A stretch of 64,000 nt of DNA from assembly GCA_963804005.1 (NCBI GenBank), contig CAWDOP010000008.1, positions 1-64,000 of the forward strand, given 5' to 3'. Position 1 is the stretch's first letter. Every line of letters begins with the position of its first letter. The DNA comes from JAGXRK01 sp963804005 (GTDB taxonomy: Bacteria; Bacteroidota; Ignavibacteria; Ignavibacteriales; Ignavibacteriaceae). Shown one piece after another: positions 10,332 to 19,268 of this stretch. The notes beneath the pieces were generated by a model. It searched no databases, was not told the origin of the DNA, and saw only the letters and a program-made list of their open reading frames with translations. A program made the position numbers and the translations under genes.

Positions 10332-11771
10332 TTGAAAAAGATTCCACAATATAAGTTTCTCTTCGGGGTTTCCGATGTAATTATAATTTCCTTTGCGTTT
10401 CTTTTATCTATCTATGCACTGAGGAATGATGTTACTATCGGTTTTTTTGAATTTTATTCAAATCTGCTCTATTTGATCCCATTAATTGTTTTAATGTCCA
10501 TTTTCGTATTACTAATATTCGCCTATAATGGCTTATACAGAATAGATGTAGTACTCAAAAGATCGCGTCACATTTCTCAGTTGGCTAAGGCTATTTATTA
10601 TAGTTCTTTACAGATTGTTTTATTCTCACTTGTTATTGATGTATCCAGGTATCTCGATTCAAGACTTTTAATTTTTGTGTTTTTAATAATTACTGTAACA
10701 TTTCTCGTTTCCTTCAGGGTTATCTTTTTAAGATGGCTATTCATCAGTCTTAGCAACAGTGGTTTTAGAAGAGATGTTGTGATAATTGGCGAAGGTAAGC
10801 AAGGAAAGTTACTTGCAACAAAGTTAATGTATGAAAATCCGTTTGGATTAAACATTGTTGGATTCATAGGTGACGACCGGCTACCGGGAGATTTTGTTGT
10901 AGCAGGGAAAAAAATACTCGGTAATTTAAATCAGATTGAAGAAGTTGTTAATCAGTATTCTGTCGACGAACTAATAGTTGCTCTTGATAATAAGTCCGAA
11001 GATAAAATACTTGATGTTCTTGAAACCTGTAAAAAGATTAATGTATCAACGCGTGTTACTTCTGAAATGTTTGACATAGTGCCCCAAAGAATGAGCACTG
11101 AAAGGTATCTTGATATTCCGGTTATTAATGTTGCTCCTCAGTATAATGACAGATTGACTATTAGCTTAAAACGCATAAGTGATATAATTCTTGCCTCAAT
11201 TGCTTTAATATTTCTATCACCTTTCCTTACTACTATTGCATTATTAATAAAACTTTCATCGCCCGGACCTGTCTTGTTTAAACAAGAAAGAATAGGAAAG
11301 CACGGAAAGAAATTCAATTTCTACAAATTCAGATCAATGAAGATGATTGAAGGCGAAGATAAAGATCGCCAGAAGATGATGATAGATTTTATGAAGAATA
11401 AAGCAAATTTAAAGAATGATAAAAAAGTAGTAAATGAAAACAGAATAACCTGGATAGGAAAAATTATCAGAAGAACTTCACTTGATGAATTTCCTCAGTT
11501 ATTTAATGTAATAAAAGGAGAAATGAGTTTAGTAGGTCCACGACCTTGTCTTCCTTATGAGTTTGAAAACTACGACAACTGGCAAAAACGAAGAGTTAGT
11601 GTAACTCCTGGGTGCACCGGTGTTTGGCAGGTTTGGGGAAGAAGTGTTGTCTCATTTAACGAAAGTGTGGTTTTAGATCTTTATTATATAAATAATATGT
11701 CACCTTGGCTCGATTTACAGTTAATAGTTCAGACAATTCCTGTAATGCTTTTCTCCAGGGGAGCCAGATAA
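10332..11771 (+). CDS. exopolysaccharide polyprenyl glycosylphosphotransferase (initiating sugar-phosphate transferase)
   Basis: This 479-residue membrane protein has four N-terminal membrane helices (within about residues 10-135) and a Rossmann-like CoA-binding domain (about 145-260, VVIIGEGKQGKLLATKLM). The C-terminal bacterial sugar transferase domain carries SPGPVLFKQERIGKHGKKF, KFRSMK, RRTSLDEFPQLFNVIKG and SLVGPRPCLPYE. It moves a sugar-1-phosphate from a nucleotide sugar to undecaprenyl phosphate, the first step of repeat-unit assembly. It is 25 bases upstream of the oxidoreductase gene. The frame starts at a TTG with no clear Shine-Dalgarno sequence; no suitable ATG lies nearby, and the N-terminal helix would be lost with later starts. 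Confidence 0.9.
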   Translation: MKKIPQYKFLFGVSDVIIISFAFLLSIYALRNDVTIGFFEFYSNLLYLIPLIVLMSIFVLLIFAYNGLYRIDVVLKRSRHISQLAKAIYYSSLQIVLFSLVIDVSRYLDSRLLIFVFLIITVTFLVSFRVIFLRWLFISLSNSGFRRDVVIIGEGKQGKLLATKLMYENPFGLNIVGFIGDDRLPGDFVVAGKKILGNLNQIEEVVNQYSVDELIVALDNKSEDKILDVLETCKKINVSTRVTSEMFDIVPQRMSTERYLDIPVINVAPQYNDRLTISLKRISDIILASIALIFLSPFLTTIALLIKLSSPGPVLFKQERIGKHGKKFNFYKFRSMKMIEGEDKDRQKMMIDFMKNKANLKNDKKVVNENRITWIGKIIRRTSLDEFPQLFNVIKGEMSLVGPRPCLPYEFENYDNWQKRRVSVTPGCTGVWQVWGRSVVSFNESVVLDLYYINNMSPWLDLQLIVQTIPVMLFSRGAR

Positions 11772-11796
11772 TGCACTTTAATGTTCGAGAGGGATT

Positions 11797-12807
11797 ATGA
11801 AAGTCGGTATTATAGGACTCGGCTATTGGGGTCCAAATCTTGTTAGAAATTTTTCTGCTCATAGCGAAGTTACAGAAGTAGCTGCCAGCGATATCCGAGA
11901 AGAAAGATTAAAATTCATTCGTTCAAAATTTCCTGCTGTAAAGCTTACAAAAAATTTTAATGATGTAATCGAAGGAGACAGCGATCTTATAGTTATTGCA
12001 ACACCGGTTGCTGCTCATCATCCGTTGGCAAAGGCAGCTTTGTTAAATGGCAAACATATATGGGTTGAAAAACCATTTACTGCAAGTATCAGGGAAGCTG
12101 AAGAACTTATTGAAATTGCAGAACAAAAAAATCTCAAAATTTTTGTCGATCATACTTTTATTTATAACGGTGCTGTAATAAAAATAAAAGAACTTTTAGA
12201 TAAAGGTGAGCTAGGGAATATTCTTTACTTCGACTCAGAAAGAATAAATCTCGGATTGTTCCAAAAAGATGTGAATGTAATCTGGGATCTTGCACCACAC
12301 GATCTCTCAATTATGTCCTACCTGATGAAAGGTATGAAACCAAAAGCGCTTTCTGCAACTGGTATAGCAAACTTTAACGGACTTGAAAATCTTGCTCACA
12401 TCAACATTCATTTTGAACAAAACTGCTTTGCGCATTTTCACGTAAACTGGGTTTCACCTGTTAAAATTAGAAGAATGATTCTCGGTGGAGATAAGAAAAT
12501 GCTTGTTTATGATGATATGGAGAACTTTGAAAAAATTAAAGTCTATGACAGCGGAATCGAATATAAATCGACAGAAATAATCCACGAGGCACTTGTTCAG
12601 TATAGAGTCGGTGATATGTTTTCTCCAAAGGTAAACCAGACTGAAGCTTTAGCACTTGGAGCAAAGGAATGTATTGCTGCAATTAATGAAAACAGACAGC
12701 CACTTACCAGCGGTTACGATGGCTTGGATGTTGTCCGCTTGCTTGAGGCAAGTGATCTGTCACTAAAGAATATGGGAAAGATGATTGAAATAGGGACTCG
12801 CTCTTAG
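11797..12807 (+). CDS. Gfo/Idh/MocA family sugar-nucleotide oxidoreductase (WbpB-like)
   Basis: The N-terminal Rossmann motif VGIIGLGYWGPNLV and the family-defining EKP (Glu91-Lys92-Pro93, in WVEKPFTASIREAEEL) identify an NAD(P)-dependent sugar dehydrogenase. At 336 residues it has the normal length. With the neighbouring aminotransferase and N-acetyltransferase it most likely oxidises C3 of a UDP-N-acetyl-glucuronate, as WbpB/WlbA does. That substrate is inferred from the set of genes, not from residues in this protein. It lies between the glycosylphosphotransferase (25 bases) and the acetyltransferase (36 bases) and is probably co-transcribed with them. Confidence 0.85.
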   Translation: MKVGIIGLGYWGPNLVRNFSAHSEVTEVAASDIREERLKFIRSKFPAVKLTKNFNDVIEGDSDLIVIATPVAAHHPLAKAALLNGKHIWVEKPFTASIREAEELIEIAEQKNLKIFVDHTFIYNGAVIKIKELLDKGELGNILYFDSERINLGLFQKDVNVIWDLAPHDLSIMSYLMKGMKPKALSATGIANFNGLENLAHINIHFEQNCFAHFHVNWVSPVKIRRMILGGDKKMLVYDDMENFEKIKVYDSGIEYKSTEIIHEALVQYRVGDMFSPKVNQTEALALGAKECIAAINENRQPLTSGYDGLDVVRLLEASDLSLKNMGKMIEIGTRS

Positions 12808-12843
12808 TAACGTAAAAAAATATATACTCTCAGCAAAAATTTT

Positions 12844-13311
12844 ATGGAAAATAAAAACATTAATAATGTAAAATTAGGGAACAACGTAAAGATATTTGAT
12901 TTTGTCAATCTCTATGGATGTTCAATTGATGATAATTCCAAAATTGGAACCTTTGTTGAAATTCAGAAGAATGCAACTATAGGAAAAAACTGCAAGATAT
13001 CGACGCATACTTTTATTTGTGAAGGCGTTCACATTGGTGATGGTGTGTTCGTAGGTCATAATGTTACGTTTATTAATGATAAGTATCCCCGTTCAATAAA
13101 CGCAGATGGATCTATGCAAACAGAAGCTGATTGGCACGTTGAAGAAACATTTGTAAAAAAGGGCGCATCAATAGGTTCCTCTGCAACTATTTTATGCGGA
13201 GTTACAATTGGTGAAAACGCAATTGTTGGTGCTGGAGCTGTTGTCACTAAAGATGTGCCGCCAAATACAGTTGTAGCAGGAGTGCCGGCAAAGGTAGTAA
13301 AGAAATTATAA
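12844..13311 (+). CDS. left-handed beta-helix N-acetyltransferase (WbpD-like)
   Basis: The 155-residue protein is built from hexapeptide repeats (VKLGNNVKI, SKIGTFVEI, ATIGKNCKI, ATILCGVTIGENAIVGAGAV), the left-handed beta-helix of acyltransferases. The loop VGHNVTFINDKYPRS is typical of WbpD/WlbB, which acetylates the 3-amino group of UDP-2-acetamido-3-amino-glucuronate with acetyl-CoA. The C-terminus VVAGVPAKVVKKL is the usual end of this family. It closes the run of sugar genes and is followed at once by a hairpin terminator. Confidence 0.87.
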   Translation: MENKNINNVKLGNNVKIFDFVNLYGCSIDDNSKIGTFVEIQKNATIGKNCKISTHTFICEGVHIGDGVFVGHNVTFINDKYPRSINADGSMQTEADWHVEETFVKKGASIGSSATILCGVTIGENAIVGAGAVVTKDVPPNTVVAGVPAKVVKKL

Positions 13312-13330
13312 GCTTACGGACGTAAGTTTT
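13311..13330 (+). terminator. hairpin terminator after the sugar operon
   Basis: CTTACG, a GA turn and CGTAAG (13313-13326) are followed by TTTT and overlap the stop codon of the acetyltransferase gene. The stem is short, so it may be only partly effective. Confidence 0.45.
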
Positions 13331-13361
13331 CAGAGGGAATTAAAATGGGGGACCTTTCGTT

Positions 13362-13499
13362 TTATTTACCTAGCAAAAATATTAAACCGGATACTAAAGT
13401 AAAAAAATAAATATAGGCTAAAATCATTTTCATTAATCCCCCATCAAGTTTATCACTCGACTTTAACTTTACTTCTGTATAATTTAATTCTTTAGCCAT
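13362..13499 (-). CDS. possible small single-helix membrane protein (45 residues)
   Basis: A minus-strand frame of 45 residues starts at ATG 13497-13499 and stops at 13362-13364. Its first half is charged (MAKELNYTEVKLKSSDKLDG); its second half is one strong hydrophobic helix (MILAYIYFFTLVSG and on), which chance frames in AT-rich spacer DNA seldom combine so neatly. There is no clear ribosome site. It lies downstream of the OmpA-like gene on the same strand and tail-to-tail with the acetyltransferase gene. The remaining spacer to 13723 shows no gene. No function can be given. Confidence 0.3.
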   Translation of the reverse strand: MAKELNYTEVKLKSSDKLDGGLMKMILAYIYFFTLVSGLIFLLGK

Positions 13500-13723
13500 G
13501 ACATTACTTTTTTTGCTAATTAGAGCGAATTTTGTGCCATTTGGGGTTGTTTCGTAAAATGATAAAATTGTAGTTGTGTCTTAATTATATGGAATTTTTT
13601 ACCTGTAGAATTTCTATTTATGTAATGAGATTAATTACCGCTTGCCAAATGTTGAGTATTCAAAATAATTGAAGGTCAAATTATCTCAGCCATTTGATTA
13701 TGTCCATCCAAAAGTTGGCGAGA

Positions 13724-14920
13724 TTATTTTTCTCTAATTATCATTGTTCTTCTATTAGTTCGGCGTCCTTCGACAGTATTGTTATTGGCGATTGGAAAGT
13801 TATCTGCAAGTCCGTAAACTCTTAGCCTGCTTGCTTGAATACCTTTGCTTACAAAATAATCATGCACGGCACGGGCTCTTTCCTGCGATAGCTTTTTAAT
13901 GGTTGTAACAACACCCTGACTATCCATATGTCCTTCAATTCTCCAGCGAGAATCTGGATCAATATTAATTAGCTCTACAATTCTATCAAGTTCAGAATAA
14001 ACACCCTGTTTGAAATTTGCACTACCATCTTGAAATGTTTCATCTCCGGGAAGAAGTATTTCATTTATTCGAACCGGAGGAACAATTTCGTCCATTTTAT
14101 CTTTGGGTTCTTTTGGTATTTCGATAGGCAAAATATCCTGAACGGGTTCTTCATCAGGTTGTTCAATAATTACTTTTTGCTGCTCATCAACTTCAGGACT
14201 TGTAATAATTTTTTCCTGTGTCGGTTTAATTCCTTCATAAATAGTTTTTGGTTTTTCATCTTCCTGCTGAATAAACGAATAAGATAATCCAAATAAAATA
14301 TTCATATAAGAATCATTCTTAGTTGAAGTGGCAATATCATCCAGATAATCTGTTACGGCTATACTATAATTTAAGCCTGCCGATAGATCTATATTATTAT
14401 CAACTCTGAATTTAAATCCCAATTCAGGAGAGATTGTAAAGAAATCTTTGTCATAGATACCTTGCTCATAAGCCCAAGCATCTTCCCCTTTATTATTTTT
14501 CGGGTTGAACACATTATACGTGAACCCAAGTCTTACATACGCAAAAAATCTTTCTGTAAATAAATAACTGTACTCTGAGAATAATCCCGGAGAAATAATA
14601 CTTGTAGAAAAGGTAGGGGAAATTTCTCTTAAACCATCTAAAGAGAAGATAGTGGTTCTCTGATCTTCACCTTTTATTTGTTGATAACTAAACTGGAAGC
14701 CTAATCCAATTCTGTTTTTTGTAGCTGGATAAAGAAAGTATTGCAATCCGCCTCTGAAGACAGGTCCATAATTTTGTTCCTGGTAATCTGTAAAACCAAT
14801 ACTCAATCCGCCATCAAATGCGAATGAAAACTTCTGTTTGGGAAAATCAGTTTCAGATTGAGCAAAGACAACACTTAAACTGAAAATAAAAATTACGAGT
14901 AAATAGATTCTATTAAACAT
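13724..14920 (-). CDS. OmpA family outer-membrane protein
   Basis: A signal peptide (MFNRIYLLVIFIFSLSVVFA) is followed by a beta-barrel-like region of about 200 residues rich in alternating aromatic strands, a Pro/Glu-rich linker (about residues 225-280) and a C-terminal OmpA peptidoglycan-binding domain (RWRIEGHMDSQG, LSQERARAVHDYFVSKGI, RRTNRRTMII). I chose the ATG at 14920 rather than the one 12 codons upstream, because it starts directly at the signal peptide and is preceded by GGGGATA. It would tie the outer membrane to the cell wall. It is transcribed away from a second OmpA-type gene at 15187, with 266 bases between them. Confidence 0.88.
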   Translation of the reverse strand: MFNRIYLLVIFIFSLSVVFAQSETDFPKQKFSFAFDGGLSIGFTDYQEQNYGPVFRGGLQYFLYPATKNRIGLGFQFSYQQIKGEDQRTTIFSLDGLREISPTFSTSIISPGLFSEYSYLFTERFFAYVRLGFTYNVFNPKNNKGEDAWAYEQGIYDKDFFTISPELGFKFRVDNNIDLSAGLNYSIAVTDYLDDIATSTKNDSYMNILFGLSYSFIQQEDEKPKTIYEGIKPTQEKIITSPEVDEQQKVIIEQPDEEPVQDILPIEIPKEPKDKMDEIVPPVRINEILLPGDETFQDGSANFKQGVYSELDRIVELINIDPDSRWRIEGHMDSQGVVTTIKKLSQERARAVHDYFVSKGIQASRLRVYGLADNFPIANNNTVEGRRTNRRTMIIREK

Positions 14921-15186
14921 ATTTATCCCCATGATCAAATAATCAATAAAAATCAAACTGTTGTAAAATTATCAATTAAATTCATTAGAAATAAGTCATT
15001 CACAGAGAAAAAATGTAATTATTAAGTTTAGTCGTTTTAAACATTGAACAAACTAAGTGATAGTGAATGAATTTGAAACACTTTATTAACTGCTGATGGT
15101 CAAAATATTGTTAATATCATTACTTATTTCGGCATACTTATTGAGTTACAATAGTAAAATTATAATAATTTAATCGAAAGAAAGAA

Positions 15187-16272
15187 ATGTTAAAAAAATC
15201 ATTGATCATTTTGTTTTTATTTATTGTTACTTCATCAATAAAAGCACAAGTATATGAAAGCAAGTGGGGTCTTGGATTCGGAGGTACTTATCCAAGATTT
15301 TTCAGCGTTTCAGGTACTGATATTTCGGGTAATGAAAATTATGGGGCATATGTATCATTAGAAAGATATTTCAACGAAAATTTAAGCTTAAGATTCCTAG
15401 CCAATTTCCTTCACATGCAATCAGAATATTATGATGGAAGTTTAAACCAGATTCACAGTGTAGATCACTTTGCTGGTAATATTGATGTTCTCTACAAATT
15501 TATTCCATGCAGAATGATAAGCCCTTATATCTTATTTGGATTTGGTGCCACTGCATTCAGTTCTCAAAATTCATTCAATCCTGATTTAGATGATGAAACC
15601 TTTGGCGGTTATCAAGCTAATTTCGGACTTGGAGTTGAGTGGGGCTTAAACAGTTCATTATCGCTAAAAACGGAAGCTGTCTACCGAACTGCATCAAATA
15701 ATAAAATTGACGGCAATGAAAGAATAAACGAAAACAACAAAGGTTTGTTTGGTGGAAATGGCGATACTTACGGAACCCTTGATATAGGATTAGTTTGGTA
15801 CTTCTCTAAGGGGGATGAATCAGATCTTTGCGATAAATGCCCGGAAGGTATAAGAGAAATAATAAGAATTGATACTGTTTATATTACTGAAGTTAAAGAA
15901 GTTTATAAAGAAAAAATTGATACAGTAAAAATCGAAAAACCAATTTTGTTTGGTATCCATTTTGAATTTAATAAGCATGATTTGAGACCTGAATCTTACT
16001 TTATTCTCGATCATGCAGTTGAAACACTAAATAAATTCCCAGATTTAATTGTCACTGTTGGTGGACATACAGATAATTTTGGAACGAATGAATACAACAC
16101 TAAACTTTCTGAACAAAGAGTAAACACTGTTTATAATTACCTCATCTCCAAAGGAATTTCCGAAAACCGTATTAAGAAAAACTGGTTTGGCGAAGAAACT
16201 CCAATCAAAGAGAACGATACTCCGATAAATCGTGCTTTCAACAGAAGAGTTGAAATAAAAGTAATGGAGTAA
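15187..16272 (+). CDS. OmpA family protein with outer-membrane beta-barrel
   Basis: The 361-residue protein has a signal peptide ending near SSIKAQ and a membrane beta-barrel domain with YGAYVSLERYFNENLSLR and SPYILFGFGATAF. A short linker has two cysteines (CDKCPEG, about residue 215), and the OmpA C-terminal domain carries TVGGHTDNFGTNEYN, LSEQRVNTVYNYLISKG and NRAFNRRVEIKV. The Asp and Arg of that domain are the expected contacts for diaminopimelate in peptidoglycan. A strong hairpin terminator follows at 16302, so it is probably a single-gene transcript. Confidence 0.9.
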   Translation: MLKKSLIILFLFIVTSSIKAQVYESKWGLGFGGTYPRFFSVSGTDISGNENYGAYVSLERYFNENLSLRFLANFLHMQSEYYDGSLNQIHSVDHFAGNIDVLYKFIPCRMISPYILFGFGATAFSSQNSFNPDLDDETFGGYQANFGLGVEWGLNSSLSLKTEAVYRTASNNKIDGNERINENNKGLFGGNGDTYGTLDIGLVWYFSKGDESDLCDKCPEGIREIIRIDTVYITEVKEVYKEKIDTVKIEKPILFGIHFEFNKHDLRPESYFILDHAVETLNKFPDLIVTVGGHTDNFGTNEYNTKLSEQRVNTVYNYLISKGISENRIKKNWFGEETPIKENDTPINRAFNRRVEIKVME

Positions 16273-16301
16273 AAATTAATAACAAAAAATAGTGTTTTCA
16301 G

Positions 16302-16327
16302 CGCCGGCTTTTTGCCGGCGTTTTTAT
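16302..16327 (+). terminator. rho-independent terminator
   Basis: CGCCGGC (16302-16308), a TTTTT loop and GCCGGCG (16314-16320) form a GC-rich 7-base-pair stem followed by TTTTTATTTT. It is a clear terminator for the OmpA-type gene. Confidence 0.85.
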
Positions 16328-16414
16328 TTTAAAGAAATCAGCTATTTAGAATAAAGAGAATTAAATGGTTATTTTTAACTCCATAAAAAGATTTATGATT
16401 TTAGGAGAATCAAA

Positions 16415-16732
16415 ATGAATGATTTACCAAAACAATTCCAAAAGTTTAGTAAAGACTATCCTGAAGTTGCCAAAGCTTATGAGCAACTAGGTACCGCAGT
16501 TCACAATTCCGGTCCTCTTGATAATAAAACAAGAGCATTAATAAAACTTGCCCTTTCAACCGGTGCTCGCATGGAGGGTGCTGTTCATTCTCATACAAGG
16601 AAAGCACTTGAAGCAGGAATAAGTAAAGATGAAATTAAGCATACAATTTTGCTTGCTCTGCCTACTATTGGTCTTCCTTCAACTATGGCTGCTATGAGTT
16701 GGGTTAGGGATATTACTGACAAGAAAGAATAA
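16415..16732 (+). CDS. carboxymuconolactone decarboxylase family protein
   Basis: This 105-residue all-helical protein has the family core LDNKTRALIKLALSTGARMEG, AVHSHTRKALEAGISKDEI and a Pro/Gly-rich end. AhpD-type members use a CxxC pair a few residues before the conserved histidine. Here that place reads EGAVHSH and the protein has no cysteine at all, so it cannot be an AhpD-like thiol peroxidase. GGAGAATCAAA precedes the ATG. Its stop codon is 4 bases from the GTG start of the next gene, so the two are co-transcribed. The reaction is unknown. Confidence 0.82.
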   Translation: MNDLPKQFQKFSKDYPEVAKAYEQLGTAVHNSGPLDNKTRALIKLALSTGARMEGAVHSHTRKALEAGISKDEIKHTILLALPTIGLPSTMAAMSWVRDITDKKE

Positions 16733-16736
16733 GTTT

Positions 16737-17801
16737 GTGTCCGACGAAGTAAGTGCTTCAGGGTACTCAATAAAATTCTCATCCAAAGCAGAGAAGCTTA
16801 CAGCACTCTGGGCATTAAGTGAATCTGCTCTCGGCGGTATTTTGCATGCTTTTAAATTTCCTTTTCGCGGAATGATCATCTCAAGTGTTGCCGTTATACT
16901 CATAAGTATGCTAGCTAAATTTTCGGATAAGAGAGGACAGATTCTTAAATCAACATTTTTAGTAATAATCATCAAAGCTGTTATTAGTCCACATTCTCCA
17001 ATTACGGCTTATCTGGCAGTATTTCTTCAGGGACTGTTTGGCGAATTGTTTTTTCTTACAAAGAAATTCAAATTTATTTCTGCGCTAATGCTTGGAATAA
17101 CAGTTTCTTTATTTAATGGATTTCAGAAAATAATAGTTTTAACTCTTATCTACGGTGAAACATTATGGAAGACAATAAATGATTTTCTTACATACGTTGC
17201 CGAAGAATGGTTTGTATTCTCTATAAAAGATCCTATAAATTTTAGCTACTGGTTAATAAGTTTTTATGTCGGAATGCATCTTCTCGCCGGAATATTTGCA
17301 GGAATTTTAGCATATCGAATTCCTAAAAGTGTTGATGAAAAATTGAAAAAATCCGATTTGCTTATACCGTTAATTGAGCAAGCAAGTGTAAATCATAATA
17401 TTAGCAAGCCCAAAAGGAAAAGATGGTTCAAGCCTTCCGCATTAGCAATTATTATTTTATCCGCTATAATAATTTTAATTACATATTTTTATCCAGAATC
17501 AGATAGATTTGATGTAAAAGCAATTCTGATTATGCTTGGCAGATCATTACTGATTATTTTTATTTGGTTCTATTATCTCGCCCCGCGAATTAAATATTTT
17601 ATCAGAAACTACTTAACTAAAAGACAAAACAAGTATTCGAAAGAAATAGATGCTATTGTATCAGCTTTTCCAAATTTAAAATTTATTGTTGTCTCTGTAT
17701 GGAAAGATTCGGCAAAACTTAATAGCCTGAAAAGACTAAATTATTTTCTTATTACTACTCTTGCATATCTTTTGATGGATTACAAAAAAGCAGACCAATA
17801 G
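16737..17801 (+). CDS. polytopic membrane protein of unknown function
   Basis: I do not recognise this 354-residue protein. It has about six to seven hydrophobic segments: a cluster in the first half (GMIISSVAVILISMLAKF, AVISPHSPITAYLAVFLQGL, ISALMLGITVSLFNGF), one near residue 180, and two after residue 235. Charged cytoplasmic-looking loops lie between and after them. The first half is loosely like substrate-binding membrane components of vitamin transporters, but this is not firm. It starts at a GTG 4 bases after the preceding stop; the next ATG would remove the first helical segment. Confidence 0.65.
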   Translation: MSDEVSASGYSIKFSSKAEKLTALWALSESALGGILHAFKFPFRGMIISSVAVILISMLAKFSDKRGQILKSTFLVIIIKAVISPHSPITAYLAVFLQGLFGELFFLTKKFKFISALMLGITVSLFNGFQKIIVLTLIYGETLWKTINDFLTYVAEEWFVFSIKDPINFSYWLISFYVGMHLLAGIFAGILAYRIPKSVDEKLKKSDLLIPLIEQASVNHNISKPKRKRWFKPSALAIIILSAIIILITYFYPESDRFDVKAILIMLGRSLLIIFIWFYYLAPRIKYFIRNYLTKRQNKYSKEIDAIVSAFPNLKFIVVSVWKDSAKLNSLKRLNYFLITTLAYLLMDYKKADQ

Positions 17802-17907
17802 TCCAATCAATGAGTTGCTATTTAAAAATTGAACTTGTTTCTTTAATAATTTATCTTGAAATGAGAATGATTTATGTTTTACACAATTGATATATTTGAG
17901 TGGAATC

Positions 17908-19164
17908 ATGAATAAAGTTTACTTTTATTTTAGAATTATTAGCATCTTAACATTGTCAGTTACAATCAGTCCTAATCTTTTTTCACAGCAGGAAACAAAT
18001 TTAGTCGAGGGAGTTGTAGTTGATTATGATAAATGCGGATTCTTCTACAACGATGAAAAGAATTTTTATGCGGCATCAATAAACAATTGGGGATACAGTT
18101 ACGACAGCCTGCTTGCTGATCTTGAATTGTGGAGATTAAGTCCTTATGTAAAAATTGATTCAATAGGATTAAGCGTTATGGGAAGACCATTATGGAGACT
18201 TACAATTAGCGATGATCCAGAAAATATTATTGATAAACGAACTGTTCATGTTCATGCAAGAACTCATCCTCAGGAAACTGAAGGATTTTGGGTAACTAAA
18301 GAAATGATAAAAATTCTTATATCAGATTCGCCGGAAGCCCAAACTATAAGAGAAACTTGCGTTTATTATATCATACCGATGTATAATCCTGATGGTGTAG
18401 AATTAAACACTACACGTTACAATGCAAACGGTATTGACTTGGAAAGCAATTGGTATACAATTCCTAACGAACCAGAAGTAGCTGCACTGAAAGCAAGTTT
18501 TATAGAATTAATGGCTAAACCAGAACCAATAGAAGTTGCTATAAATATGCATTCTTCTTCTTTGTGCAAAAGATATTTTGTTTATCATGATTCAGGTGGC
18601 ACTTCTTCAACTTTCACTTTATTGGAGCAGGATTTTATTGAAGGAATTCGATCTTACTATCCCAATGGAATTGAACCCTGGTATTATTTTATAAGCTGGA
18701 AAACTGGAACTCCTCTTCAATATCCTGAAAGCTGGTTCTGGATAAATCACGGTGAAAACGTTATGGCTCTTACTTATGAAGATATGTATCAATGTACTGG
18801 AACAGGAAATTTTGATATTACTGCAAGTGCTTTAATCAGAGGAGTTATGGATTATATGGGAATTGTTACTGGCATTAATAATTTTGTAGACGTAATTCCT
18901 GAAAAGTTTGCATTGCATCAGAATTATCCGAATCCGTTTAACCCAGTTACGGTAATTGGTTATCAGTTACCGGTTACCGGTCAAGTCACATTAAAAGTTT
19001 ATGATTTACTTGGGAGAACGGTGGCAACTCTTTTTGATGAGCATAAACCTGCAGGAACTTATGAGGTTGAATTCAATCCTAAAAATCTAAGTTCCGGAGT
19101 TTATTTTTATCGTTTGAGTATAGGAGATTATTTTGAAACAAAGAAGATGATCTATCAAAAATAA
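17908..19164 (+). CDS. secreted M14 zinc carboxypeptidase with type IX sorting domain
   Basis: A signal peptide (residues 1 to about 27, ending PNLFSQ) is followed by a peptidase M14 domain: the zinc pair in HVHARTHPQETEGFW, YNPDGVE, a distal zinc histidine in AINMHSSS, and the general-base region ALTYEDMYQ. From about residue 335 a C-terminal domain begins with FALHQNYPNPFNPVTVIGYQ and ends SSGVYFYRL...KKMIYQK, the type IX secretion/sorting signal of Bacteroidota and relatives. The protein should be exported through the type IX system and act on peptides outside the cell. I chose the ATG at 17908 because it starts the signal peptide; a TTG 21 bases upstream is also in frame. Confidence 0.88.
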   Translation: MNKVYFYFRIISILTLSVTISPNLFSQQETNLVEGVVVDYDKCGFFYNDEKNFYAASINNWGYSYDSLLADLELWRLSPYVKIDSIGLSVMGRPLWRLTISDDPENIIDKRTVHVHARTHPQETEGFWVTKEMIKILISDSPEAQTIRETCVYYIIPMYNPDGVELNTTRYNANGIDLESNWYTIPNEPEVAALKASFIELMAKPEPIEVAINMHSSSLCKRYFVYHDSGGTSSTFTLLEQDFIEGIRSYYPNGIEPWYYFISWKTGTPLQYPESWFWINHGENVMALTYEDMYQCTGTGNFDITASALIRGVMDYMGIVTGINNFVDVIPEKFALHQNYPNPFNPVTVIGYQLPVTGQVTLKVYDLLGRTVATLFDEHKPAGTYEVEFNPKNLSSGVYFYRLSIGDYFETKKMIYQK

Positions 19165-19173
19165 TTGAAAATT

Positions 19174-19216
19174 AAAGAGTAAGAATTTAATTAAACAAAA
19201 TTGGTTCTTACTCTTT
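19174..19216 (+). terminator. inverted repeat, probable terminator
   Basis: AAAGAGTAAGAA (19174-19185) pairs perfectly with TTCTTACTCTTT (19205-19216) across a 19-base loop, directly after the carboxypeptidase stop. The U-tract is weak (TCTCTTAAT). Confidence 0.5.
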
Positions 19217-19268
19217 CTCTTAATAGTACTCTCCATTATTTTTCCAGCAATAATTTTTTTTCCTAATT

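Noticed and set aside
13345..13410. 21-codon plus-strand frame preceded by GAGGG after the acetyltransferase terminator
   Set aside because: It has a plausible ribosome site but is too short and lacks any other support. It also overlaps the stronger minus-strand candidate at 13362-13499.
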